Shown here: piece by piece, positions 10,674-19,542 of the stretch
Layout of the letters: the number at the start of each line of letters is the position of its first letter
Position numbering within the stretch: the stretch's first letter is position 1
From: Gliomastix tumulicola
Taxonomy: Eukaryota; Ascomycota; Sordariomycetes; Hypocreales; Bionectriaceae
Direction: 5' to 3'
DNA: 64,000 bases
Assembly (NCBI GenBank): GCA_001599755.1
Contig: BCHX01000002.1
Location: forward strand, 4,570,330 to 4,634,329
Position numbers and translations under genes: made by a program
The notes under the pieces: generated by a model
The model's input: the letters and a program-made list of their open reading frames with translations, nothing else
Told to the model about the DNA's origin: nothing
Database searches by the model: none

Positions 10674-12707
10674 ATGGGCTTTACTTCAGATGACACCTCG
10701 TTGACGTTCCGTCACGGCCTTGAGACCCTCCGCATCGAAGTCTGGGGCCCCAACTCCCTCCGCGTCCGATGCACCCGCGAGCCCTCCTTCCCACTAGACG
10801 ACTGGGCCTTGGACAACAAGCCCCCTGACTCTTCTAACATCACCGTCAATCACAAAGACAAGAGCAGCAGCAGCAGCAATAGCAGTAGCATCACCAACGG
10901 CGCCATCACCGCCACCGTCTCCTCCGCCGGCAAGCTCACAGTCACAAACACCCGCACCGGCGCCAAAGTCCTCGAGGAGTTCGCCCGCAACCGCGACGAC
11001 CCGACGGACCCCAACGCCAGCGCCCTCCAGATCGCCGCCCGCGACTTCCAGGGCCGCCTCGGCAGCGACTCGTGGCGTCTCACCGCGCGCTTCGAGTCGC
11101 TGAGCCCCGAGGAGCGGCTGTACGGCATGGGCCAGTACCAGCAGCCGTATCTGAACCTCAAGGGGACGGACCTGGAGCTCGCGCAGCGGAACTCGCAGGC
11201 GAGTGTGCCGTTCGTGGTGTCTTCGTTGGGGTATGGGTTCCTGTGGAATAACCCGTCCGTGGGGAGGGCGGTGTTTGGGAAGAATCAGATGTGCTTTGAG
11301 GCGTCGTCGACAAAGGTCCTGGACTATTGGATTACTGTTGGGGATTCGCCGAGGGATATTGTGAGGGCGTACACGGACGTTACTGGGAAGGCGCCGAGGA
11401 TGCCTGATTATGGGCTGGGATTCTGGCAGTGCAAGCTGCGGTATCAGACGCAGGATGAACTTTTGCAAGTAGCTCGGAAGCACAAGCAAGAGCTCGGGCT
11501 GCCGCTGGACGTCATCGTCGTAGATTTCTTCCACTGGCCGTATGAAGGAGAGTGGAAGTTCGACCCGACGTATTGGCCGGACCCGGAGGCCATGATCGCT
11601 GAGCTCAACAGCATGGGCGTGGAGCTGATGGTATCGATATGGCCGACCGTTGACCGGGCGTCTGAGAACTACAAGGAGATGCTAGCCGATGGCCTCGTCA
11701 TTACGCAGGACCGCGGCCCCGTCCTCGTCTTCGAGCACGGGCACACGAGCACCACGCACTTTGACGCCACCAACCCGGCAGCCCGCGCATATGTGTGGAA
11801 CAAGGCCAAGGCAAACTATCACGACAAGGGGGTGAAGCTGTTCTGGCTCGACGAGGCCGAGCCCGAGTTCTCGAGGTACGATTTCGATAACTACCGCTAC
11901 TGGAAGGGGCCGAACCAGATGGTTGGCAACATTTTCCCTAGGTGCTTCAGCCAGGGATTCTATGAGGGCATGAAGAGCGCTGGACAAGCGGAAGCGGTTA
12001 ATCTAGTCCGATGTGCTTGGGCGGGCAGCCAGAAATACGGTGCCTTGCTTTGGTCGGGTGACATTGCGAGCAGCTGGGCCGTCTTCCGGAATCAGCTCTC
12101 TGCTGGTCTGAATGCCGGCATGGCAGGTATCGCGTGGTGGACGACTGATATTGGCGGATTCCATGGCGGTGATCCCCACGATCCCGAGTTTCGCGAGCTC
12201 TTCGCGCGGTGGCTGCAGTGGGGAGCATTCTGTCCCGTCATGAGACTTCATGGCGACCGTGAACCACGCCAGCCGCAGTTTGGGACGACGGGAGGAGCCG
12301 CGTGTCGCTCGGGAGCGGATAACGAAGTGTGGTCTTACGGCGACGAGGTCTTCGAGATCTGCAAGCGGTATCTCCGTCTCAGGGAGAAGATGAGGGGGTA
12401 TATCCGGAGTGTCATGGACGACGCCAGCCGGCACGGAGATCCCGTCATCCGACCGCTGTTCTACCAGTTCCCGTCAGATCCGAAGGCGTGGGTGGTGGAG
12501 GACCAGTACATGTTTGGCGATCGGTATCTGGTCGCCCCAATCTTGGAGCTCGAGCAGCGTGAGGCGCAGGTGTATCTGCCCCAGGGTTCTCAGTGGAAGC
12601 TCTTTGACGGCGAGGGAGAAGCTGTGGGCGCAGCTCGGGAAGGCGGTTCGACTGTGAGTGTTGATGCGCCGCTTGGTTACATGCCTGTTTTCGAACGGAT
12701 GCAGTAA
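10674..12707 (+). CDS. GH31 alpha-xylosidase/alpha-glucosidase, cytosolic
   Basis: 677 residues, one exon, no signal peptide. An N-terminal beta-sandwich (FRHGLETLRIEVWGPNSLRVRC) is followed by RLYGMGQYQQPYLNLKG near 145, a GH31 hallmark. The catalytic barrel has FWLDEAEPEF with the expected nucleophile Asp393, and LHGDREP with the likely acid/base Asp528. The WLDEAEPE form is typical of alpha-xylosidases rather than classical alpha-glucosidases, so alpha-xylosidase is my first choice. A Ser/Asn-rich low-complexity stretch lies near 62-75. It follows the sugar transporter and completes the intracellular part of the glycan cluster. Confidence 0.9.
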   Translation: MGFTSDDTSLTFRHGLETLRIEVWGPNSLRVRCTREPSFPLDDWALDNKPPDSSNITVNHKDKSSSSSNSSSITNGAITATVSSAGKLTVTNTRTGAKVLEEFARNRDDPTDPNASALQIAARDFQGRLGSDSWRLTARFESLSPEERLYGMGQYQQPYLNLKGTDLELAQRNSQASVPFVVSSLGYGFLWNNPSVGRAVFGKNQMCFEASSTKVLDYWITVGDSPRDIVRAYTDVTGKAPRMPDYGLGFWQCKLRYQTQDELLQVARKHKQELGLPLDVIVVDFFHWPYEGEWKFDPTYWPDPEAMIAELNSMGVELMVSIWPTVDRASENYKEMLADGLVITQDRGPVLVFEHGHTSTTHFDATNPAARAYVWNKAKANYHDKGVKLFWLDEAEPEFSRYDFDNYRYWKGPNQMVGNIFPRCFSQGFYEGMKSAGQAEAVNLVRCAWAGSQKYGALLWSGDIASSWAVFRNQLSAGLNAGMAGIAWWTTDIGGFHGGDPHDPEFRELFARWLQWGAFCPVMRLHGDREPRQPQFGTTGGAACRSGADNEVWSYGDEVFEICKRYLRLREKMRGYIRSVMDDASRHGDPVIRPLFYQFPSDPKAWVVEDQYMFGDRYLVAPILELEQREAQVYLPQGSQWKLFDGEGEAVGAAREGGSTVSVDAPLGYMPVFERMQ

Positions 12708-13217
12708 GGGAATAGAAACAGTGGTAAAAAGGGCTCTAGTGGCGCTCTGGAATCCCAACATGAACAGTTCTTGGCTCCCTCGCTGAACCTAGACTCGGAA
12801 GCCCTTGATCACGATGGCTAGTGTGAGCTCCTCAACGTTAGCTACGGTCACTAGATGCTATCCCAAGCTCACGAACTCGTCACTCTGGGCACGGCTTGTA
12901 GTGCGGGCTCTATCTCTTTTGTTCGAGGGGCCTGCATGACAGCGAGAAATGCGGTAGCATAGATAGCAGCTTTACTATTTATTTATAGGTAGCTGCATGA
13001 GTAAATAGTGTAGCTGATTTAGTAGCTGTACACCTAGCTGAGGAGCCGAAGGGAAAAGAATGAAACGGGGAGAACGGGTGTGCAGATGAACCAGGATAAC
13101 GGTCGGGGAACGGAAGCACAACAGGGGAGGGGGGTATGAAGGTCTGATTGGATCTATCGAGTCTCTGTTGTTGTAAAGTCTCCGTCACCCTCCCAGCGTT
13201 CCAGCTACCGTTTTTAT
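12708..13217. other. Intergenic region
   Basis: No gene seen. Ends at the inverted-repeat element that follows. Confidence 0.4.
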
Positions 13218-13576
13218 AAGGGCTCGCCTATCCAACCACCGGAATGGCCCTATAAAACCGAAAAGTGCCTAGCGTGGTACCTACTAGTAGGGAAAGGTAC
13301 CAACCCTCTAATAGCTGCCCGGCCTTCTTGAGGGCAGGGCCCTTGTAGACCTAATGGAAAGACCCCTCGCAGGCCTAATTAAGGCAGCCTAATTGAAGCA
13401 GCCTGAATGAGGCAACCTAATTAAAGCAGCTCAATTAATTGAGGCAGCTCTCATGGACCTGATTGAAAGAGCCCTTATAGACTAAGTGGAAGTACCTAGA
13501 GCGAGGTACCTCACTTGAGATGAAGGGCATTTTGTGGTTGTCTAGCTCATTCCAGTGGTTGGATAGGCGAGCCCTT
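13218..13576. mobile_element. MITE-like element with 29 bp terminal inverted repeats
   Basis: A 359 bp non-coding block bounded by inverted repeats at 13218-13246 and 13548-13576 that match at 28 of 29 positions. TA dinucleotides touch both ends (13217-13218 and 13577-13578), compatible with a TA target duplication of the Tc1/mariner type, though the boundary is ambiguous by one base. There is no transposase reading frame, so it would depend on an enzyme supplied elsewhere. The interior carries degenerate short repeats. Structure seen directly; mobility inferred. Confidence 0.8.
13376..13452 (+). repeat. Degenerate tandem repeats inside the MITE
   Basis: Four to five units of about 16 bp resembling CCTAATTAAGGCAG follow one another. 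They are flanked by a second family resembling GACCTAATGGAAAGA that recurs at 13349, 13456 and 13479. The interior therefore looks built from local duplications rather than from a decayed coding sequence. Confidence 0.7.
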
Positions 13577-13873
13577 TAATAATTATGATGCCCACTTATC
13601 GTGCCTCCCTGCAACGGGAACCAATAGAACTCTAGCTTCAGGTGGATTAGCGTCATGACTATCAGCAGGGGGTGGCAGCGAATGACAGCTGCGGGGACGG
13701 GCCCTGAAATGTGGGCGTCCCCAGGGCGGGAAGGCGCGTCGTAGCTTGCTTGCCTGGGCTCCTCCCAATCCTCCCACCCTTAACCTCCCGTCTCTTCCTC
13801 TTCCTCTTACTTACGTCGCTCACGGACATCCCTAGGTTTCGAGTCCACAGCATAGCCGCCATCAAATCCAGCC
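13577..13873. other. Short upstream region
   Basis: Becomes pyrimidine-rich (CTCTTCCTCTTCC near 13792), a usual core-promoter or leader feature of fungal genes, ahead of the ATG at 13874. Confidence 0.35.
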
Positions 13874-14845
13874 ATGGACCCTCCGTCTATCTCCCCAAGA
13901 CACGCCAGGTGCTTCGAAAAACCCGCCCGCCCTCGCCGCCAGTCGCAGCTCGTCCTCACCCCGCAGTCCCTCCGTTTCGAGCCTCCCCCGCCCCTCTACC
14001 CGCCTCGAAGCCCAGTCCCCAATGCCGTACGACGAATCACCCACGAGCCATCCTTCTCGACCACAGATCCGAGCTTGACCTCGTTCCTGCGCTTTCCGTA
14101 CGACATCCGACTGCAAATATACACCTACCTCCTCGTCTGCGGCAGAGTAAGCTACCATTTATGCGTTCCCACGCGCCGCCTCACCAAGACCCAAAGCTAC
14201 CGCGGGAGAGACCATTACCCCTATGAGCGACACGGCCTCTTCCCGGCGATACTCGAATGCTGCCGACTCATAAACGAGGAGGCGGCCCCGGTCCTGTACG
14301 GCCAGAATCAATTCATCGTGTGGACTTGCGAGGGCCACCACACCAGGCCGAAGGCAATAACCAACTCCTGGCCCCTGGGGGAGCGCAACATGCGGCACAT
14401 AAAAAAGCTGGATATCTGGTCTCTTTCGACCATCGAGGGGAGCCTAGCCGAAGACACCTTCGGCTACTTTTGCTCTCACTTCCCGGCGTTGAAGGTGGCC
14501 AAAATTGCACTCACACTGCGGCCTGCTGAGTGGGACGTGTTTCTCGCGCAGAATGCAGAGCACCTAAGACTGCCCCCGAGGGTTGAATTCACGAACTGCA
14601 TGTCGCCAGCGGTATGCATTCCCATATTGGTCACGAGCGAGAATCGCAATGGGCATGAGGATGGACGAACAGGGCCCTATGAATTTCATGAATATTGTCT
14701 CGCGCTGTACAAACCGGCAGCTACCAGGTTAGGCGAGCAGCTGGGGAAGAAGCTGACTTGGAACAGCAGTTATCGGACTAATCTATACGGGCCATATGTG
14801 CAGATGGAGCTGGTATGGGAAGATGCAAACCCCTTTCCACTTTGA
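13874..14845 (+). CDS. 2EXR/F-box-like fungal protein
   Basis: 323 residues, one exon. A proline- and arginine-rich N-terminal 70 residues precedes FLRFPYDIRLQIYTYLL near 72, the 2EXR/DUF7730-type motif common in ascomycetes (consensus L-P-x-E-I-R-x-x-I-Y). ECCRLINEEAAPVLYGQNQF near 127 is the matching second block. The remainder (HIKKLDIWSL, FPALKVAKIALTLRP) has the strand-helix look of these proteins. Members form large lineage-specific families with no proven biochemical role. The start at 13874 gives the only clear ATG before the domain. Confidence 0.75.
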   Translation: MDPPSISPRHARCFEKPARPRRQSQLVLTPQSLRFEPPPPLYPPRSPVPNAVRRITHEPSFSTTDPSLTSFLRFPYDIRLQIYTYLLVCGRVSYHLCVPTRRLTKTQSYRGRDHYPYERHGLFPAILECCRLINEEAAPVLYGQNQFIVWTCEGHHTRPKAITNSWPLGERNMRHIKKLDIWSLSTIEGSLAEDTFGYFCSHFPALKVAKIALTLRPAEWDVFLAQNAEHLRLPPRVEFTNCMSPAVCIPILVTSENRNGHEDGRTGPYEFHEYCLALYKPAATRLGEQLGKKLTWNSSYRTNLYGPYVQMELVWEDANPFPL

Positions 14846-15385
14846 ATTCGAGATGTCTGGATATGGTCATGTATGTAATAGTGGTGTGCGGATGTATTTC
14901 TACGAGAATTAGTATAGCTTACTAAATTAGAGAAGGAAGAATGAGGTGCTTGGGTGTATAATCGCAAATTTCTGAAGGTGCATGAGCTCGGGGGTGCAGT
15001 GCCCAACGTCGGGAAAGGTGGATCCCTGGGATAGCGAACTATTTGATGCATTTACTGCCTGAATTCTGCCTCGAGGGCGCTTACTACTAGTAGTTATTCC
15101 GCCCCAGGCTCCATCGGCATCCTCAGCTAAGGCATATTCCTGCCAATCCTGGACCCAAACCAAGATCCAACATCGAAACATATGGCTACGACTTTCGGCT
15201 TTGATAGTCAGATATATATCAAATACAGTCAATAGCTAAGGGCCCAGTCTATTCGCAGACCGTGCGTCCGTCCAGGGACTGTCGCTGTCGCAGCGCCGGA
15301 ATCGGCCGCGGCCTGCCTATACGAGATACGAACTCTGGCCCTTGGACGCGCATGGATCCAAGGAGCGACACGAAAGTCGATCCAA
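14846..15385. other. Intergenic region
   Basis: No gene or clear regulatory motif found in these 540 bases. Confidence 0.35.
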
Positions 15386-16822
15386 ATGAGCCACAATTTC
15401 CAGGACGGGGACGCAGAGATGTGCGGGAGCAGCTCTTGGCCGCGAAGCTGCCCGTACTTTCTCGCCCGGACCACGGATGCCAGCAACGCAGACAGGCTAC
15501 TCCAACACGATACCAAATATCGTGATCCTAGAGCGGTCACACGGCCACTCCACTACGTCGATATGACGGACCATGGAGTCCTTCTGTCGAGTATCGATTC
15601 AAGGCAGCAAGACGTCCGTGCCGCTCTGCAATCATCACCCCTGCAGGCAGACGCCTCAAGGGTCCTCTTTGTCGATCAGGAGCGGCTCTACTTGGAGAAT
15701 TCAACCCACATCGCCATCAAGCTGTCCCGGAGCGAGTGGCTGGGCATACTAGACGTGTGCATGATACCGCCCCCTGCATTAGAGCTTCTCCACGACAACA
15801 ACGGCGGATCGTTCCAGCATGTATCGTACTGCAACGACAATCCTACAGCCCCGTGTGATGCAGCCGGGGCGGGTTCCGGTCCATGCGCTTATCATACCTG
15901 CTTCAAGCTTTGTGTATGGAATTTCGAGCATTTCGTGTATGCGCGTTATGACTTTCATACTCGGACGGCGTTTATCCTGGTCGCAGGTACGGCAAATGAA
16001 GCACAGATGGCTAAGCTGGCTGCGCAATTCGACGGTCAGCTCGACATCGGTCTCTTTGACATCCTTCTGGCACTGGCCCGTTTCTGGGCCTTGGAGGTTG
16101 AAGACATGCGGTGGCTTGCTGACCACATGACGCGGAAATTCGAGTCCCAGACTGGCTTCTCCGGCCTGAACCACCATGGCGTAGCACCCTTGCCGCCGGA
16201 GAAGCTGCGTCTCAAAGCAGGCATAGCGTCGACGCAGGAGAACCTCCGAGTCTTTGGCCGCGCCTCGGAGCACGTCGGCGAGCTCTTCCAGTTCCTCCAA
16301 GAGTCGCTCGGGCGGTTCCACGCTGCTGCCGCCTCGGCCGAAGGCGGCCAAGGCACAGGCACGGGCACGGGGATGTCAGGGATGTCGGGACGGCATCATT
16401 ACCAGCAGCTCTCCGATGCCCTCGCCATGCGCATAAGCCAGCAGCGCAGCCAGGCGGTGCAGATCGAGAATCTGCAAGCCCGGATGGCGGCGCAGTGGGA
16501 TGCCATCAATGCCATCTTGTCACACCACAACAACAGGCTGACGGTCGACATGGCGCGCGACTCGCGGACCGACAGCGTGCTGATGCGACGCATTGCGTTC
16601 GTCACGATGATCTTCCTGCCCGCGACCTTCCTGGCGACGTTTTTCAGCATGGCCTTCTTCGAAGTTACGGACGGCGGAGCGAGTTTCAGCGTGAGCCGAT
16701 GGGTCTGGGTGTACTTTGTCTGTACGATGCCGTTTACCGCGCTGTTAGCGTGGCAGTATACGGGCTCGGACTGGCTCATCCGTTGGGTCCTTGGTCTATC
16801 AAAAGACGAAAAGGACGAATAG
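15386..16822 (+). CDS. CorA-like membrane protein
   Basis: 478 residues, one exon. The last 100 residues have the CorA/ZntB layout: a long helix (RSQAVQIENLQARMAAQWDA, then DSRTDSVLMRRIAFVT) leading to two membrane helices, FLPATFLATFFSMAFF near 415 and WVYFVCTMPFTALLAW near 440. The Gly-Met-Asn signature that follows the first helix in true CorA magnesium channels is absent; FSMAFF stands there, as in the fungal CorA-like group of unknown transport activity. The N-terminal soluble half has YCNDNPTAPC and cysteine pairs. Convergent with the DUF3176 gene, 96 bp apart. Magnesium transport should not be assumed. Confidence 0.8.
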   Translation: MSHNFQDGDAEMCGSSSWPRSCPYFLARTTDASNADRLLQHDTKYRDPRAVTRPLHYVDMTDHGVLLSSIDSRQQDVRAALQSSPLQADASRVLFVDQERLYLENSTHIAIKLSRSEWLGILDVCMIPPPALELLHDNNGGSFQHVSYCNDNPTAPCDAAGAGSGPCAYHTCFKLCVWNFEHFVYARYDFHTRTAFILVAGTANEAQMAKLAAQFDGQLDIGLFDILLALARFWALEVEDMRWLADHMTRKFESQTGFSGLNHHGVAPLPPEKLRLKAGIASTQENLRVFGRASEHVGELFQFLQESLGRFHAAAASAEGGQGTGTGTGMSGMSGRHHYQQLSDALAMRISQQRSQAVQIENLQARMAAQWDAINAILSHHNNRLTVDMARDSRTDSVLMRRIAFVTMIFLPATFLATFFSMAFFEVTDGGASFSVSRWVWVYFVCTMPFTALLAWQYTGSDWLIRWVLGLSKDEKDE

Positions 16823-16918
16823 TAATGCACGTGTTGAGTTCCTACCTGCATTTCCAATCTGTGTCTTTCTTTCTAGTTGATGGAATGATGATGCCATTGC
16901 TTCATGGTTTTCACTTAT

Positions 16919-18907
16919 CTACTGTTCTGGCCTATTTGCATATCCTTCCTTGAGGAAACCACGATATCTGATGGCTGTCACCTCAGCCACCTTGGCCATC
17001 TGCGAAGCGTTGCCCTTCCCCTCTGTTCCCGAGACGGACATCTCATCCACGCCCCATTCTCTACCAACAAACATGAACGGCAGCAGATTACTCCTCCACA
17101 GCTCGCCCTTCTCGCGGGCATTGACGCCAGCGGTGACAGCTAGCAGAACCGTTGCCGAGACGGCGATGATGGCGGGCAGCGTCAGCCACGGCCAGTAGAC
17201 GTGGATGTATGTCTCGCTCCGCCAGGCCTGTCCCTCGATGATGGTCGTGTTCTGCTTGACGCGGAGCTGGGCGGTCATGCTGGACGCGAGGCTGTCGAAT
17301 AATTCCGACATGTTCTGGGCGTTATATAGCCGTCTGGCTAGGCTGAAACCTCCGTCGTCTTGCGATATCTGAGTCTGTTCCGAGCCGAGGGACGTCGTAA
17401 ACAGTCGCTCGAGCATCCTGCCCGCGCCGATCGCGTCGATGAGATTCACCGAGTAGTATGTGTCTCTCGCCTCGTTGCCCAGCATGCCGTATCGCGCCTC
17501 GCGGATCCCCTCGTAATGCAGTGGCTCGGTCTTGGTGTGCACATCCCGCGTGCCGTTGGCAAACGTCGAGAGCGGGCTGTATGTCGCCATGCACCACGAT
17601 ATCTCGCACTCCTCGACTCGCGCCAGATCAGGACTGACGTTGACAAAGTCCGTCGCGTTCCCGACCCGCAAGACCCCGACGCGCGCGATGAGCCCGCTCA
17701 ACGACGACGACGACGGCGCGCCGCCGCCGCCAATGGTCAGGGAGTTGACCGCCACGGAGGCGTTGAGCATGGTGTAGAACTGGGCCGCCGACGGCGCGGG
17801 GCCCGTGGTGGCCTGCAGCGTCATGTTGCTGGGCGTCGTGTAGTTGCACGAGTAGTCCTGCACGTTGGCGCCGAACTCGTTGTCGTCGCACGACTGCCTG
17901 GACTTGGCCGTGACGTCTGCGCAGGCGGAGCAGACGCTGAGCGAGCTGGCGGCGGGGAATGTGCAGTTGGAGGAGGAGCAGGTCTCGTATCTGCTCGGGT
18001 CGATGCCGACTGAGTAGATGCCTGCGAGGATCGCGCCCTGCATCTCGTCGTCCGCGACGCCTGGCATGTCGTTGTTAGCTTGGACAGATATCGGGGGGGT
18101 GGTCGTGGTGGTAAGTGACATACTCGGCGTCCAGGTTCTGTCTCTCGTGGAGGCTCCGGTGTCGTAGGCATAGGCAACGGCCATCGATGCAGTGCCGCCC
18201 TCAACGGGTACGCTCCTTTCCCTGTGGCTGATGATCTGCTGCGTGAACGGCTCGAGCGCGAGGACGACCATCGTGATAACACAGCCAAGCGAGGCCAGAC
18301 CTGCTGCCAACGACTTGCCCTTTCCGAGGATCACCACCCACATGAATATCAACGAGCCAAAGGGACCGCGACTCGCCTCGTCGAAGGTCTGCAGGTCGTT
18401 GAGAGGCTTGGGCGGTCCGGAGGCCACGTGAAGCCATTTGAGCTGTGATATGCAGGCGGGGACGGCCGTCATCAGCGCTGCTTTGGCGAGCGCGGAGAAG
18501 ACGCTGACCAGGGCGTTGGGCTCGATGGGGAGCGTCCACGACGAGACGGCCTTTTCGGAGATGTTGGCCAGGATGATGACGATGGCGGCGAGGCAGCCCA
18601 CGGCCCAGACGATGGAGAGGGACTCCCACAGCCATGTCTCCTGCAGCTTCTCTGTCCGCGATAGTTCCACCGGGCCTGCATGGCTTTTCTCGCTTGCGAA
18701 CGACGTCACGGTGTGCTCGAGCTTTTTGATACGTGGCGGATCCTGCTGCTGCTGTTGCTGCTGGTGCTGGTGCTGTTGCTGCTGGTACTGTTGATACTGA
18801 TGCTGCTGCTGCTGCTGCTGCTGTTGAGGGGCCCGTTGGTAGAATTCGGCGTCTGCTGACCCAGGCGAGTCGATGGGCGAGACATAGTAATTCTCCAGCG
18901 ACGACAT
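16919..18907 (-). CDS. DUF3176 multi-pass membrane protein with Q-rich N-terminus
   Basis: 662 residues, one exon. Residues 25-57 are a Gln-rich tract broken by His and Tyr, encoded by CAG/CTG-type repeats. The DUF3176 domain follows: WESLSIVWAVGCLAAIVIIL near 93, SALAKAALMTAVPACISQLKW near 138, and LNDLQTFDEASRGPFGSL near 168, with three membrane helices. A large extracellular-type region has paired cysteines (YETCSSSNCTFPAA, SVCSACADV) and several N-glycosylation sites, then a last membrane helix near 590 (LTLPAIIAVSATVLLAVTAG). This topology is typical of the family, which is widespread in Pezizomycotina and functionally uncharacterised. Confidence 0.85.
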   Translation of the reverse strand: MSSLENYYVSPIDSPGSADAEFYQRAPQQQQQQQQHQYQQYQQQQHQHQQQQQQQDPPRIKKLEHTVTSFASEKSHAGPVELSRTEKLQETWLWESLSIVWAVGCLAAIVIILANISEKAVSSWTLPIEPNALVSVFSALAKAALMTAVPACISQLKWLHVASGPPKPLNDLQTFDEASRGPFGSLIFMWVVILGKGKSLAAGLASLGCVITMVVLALEPFTQQIISHRERSVPVEGGTASMAVAYAYDTGASTRDRTWTPSMSLTTTTTPPISVQANNDMPGVADDEMQGAILAGIYSVGIDPSRYETCSSSNCTFPAASSLSVCSACADVTAKSRQSCDDNEFGANVQDYSCNYTTPSNMTLQATTGPAPSAAQFYTMLNASVAVNSLTIGGGGAPSSSSLSGLIARVGVLRVGNATDFVNVSPDLARVEECEISWCMATYSPLSTFANGTRDVHTKTEPLHYEGIREARYGMLGNEARDTYYSVNLIDAIGAGRMLERLFTTSLGSEQTQISQDDGGFSLARRLYNAQNMSELFDSLASSMTAQLRVKQNTTIIEGQAWRSETYIHVYWPWLTLPAIIAVSATVLLAVTAGVNAREKGELWRSNLLPFMFVGREWGVDEMSVSGTEGKGNASQMAKVAEVTAIRYRGFLKEGYANRPEQ
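18743..18831 (+). repeat. CTG-rich trinucleotide tract encoding poly-Gln
   Basis: Imperfect CTG/GTG repeats on the plus strand that read as glutamine with interspersed His and Tyr in the DUF3176 protein. Length is likely to vary between strains. Confidence 0.85.
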
Positions 18908-19542
18908 CGTCGCGATCTGTCGGTGAGAATGGCGACGATTCTGGGGATGTTCGGAAATGGCGTGTGATGCTGCCCCTGCCGGCCTTTTATATGGTTAGGA
19001 CTTTTAGGGCGTTTCATGTGCGTCTGCACTGCGCCGCCTCCGTCTCACACCACTTTTGATGGCCCCCCTTGTCGATATTGCCCTCGCGTAGGACTTGAGA
19101 GCTCCGGCCGGAGCAGATCTCTTGCTGGTGAGAATTCACGGACGTATATATTGGGCTTGCTCCTATCTTCATTGATCGACGCTGCATCATTCCTCGTCTG
19201 CGCCCCTTTCACGGTGAACGAATGATGGAATCCTGCGGCGTGGTCCGCCAATCGACATCTCTCGGAAGCGCTTACACGGCACAGTCGGCAATGATAGGCC
19301 AGAACTGCCCCAGATTCCGGAATCACAGGGGCCGCTACCGCCCAAATTGCTAATTATAGAAGACGAAATTCAGTGCTGGCCAGGCATTAATTAATTAATC
19401 AATTGAATTGCCCTTCGGTGTTCAACTTTTGTCATCATCATGTGTTGTACACAACGCCATCGACTGGTGCTTTAGCGCTACACATTTCTCGTCATACACC
19501 AATTCATGCACTCGCGCTTACTGCTGCTGCTGCTGCTGCTGG
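18908..19542. other. Intergenic region with (CTG)7
   Basis: Upstream of the DUF3176 gene and downstream of the permease. A perfect (CTG)7 lies at 19521-19541, directly after the permease stop codon in its 3' untranslated region. No gene seen. Confidence 0.5.
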
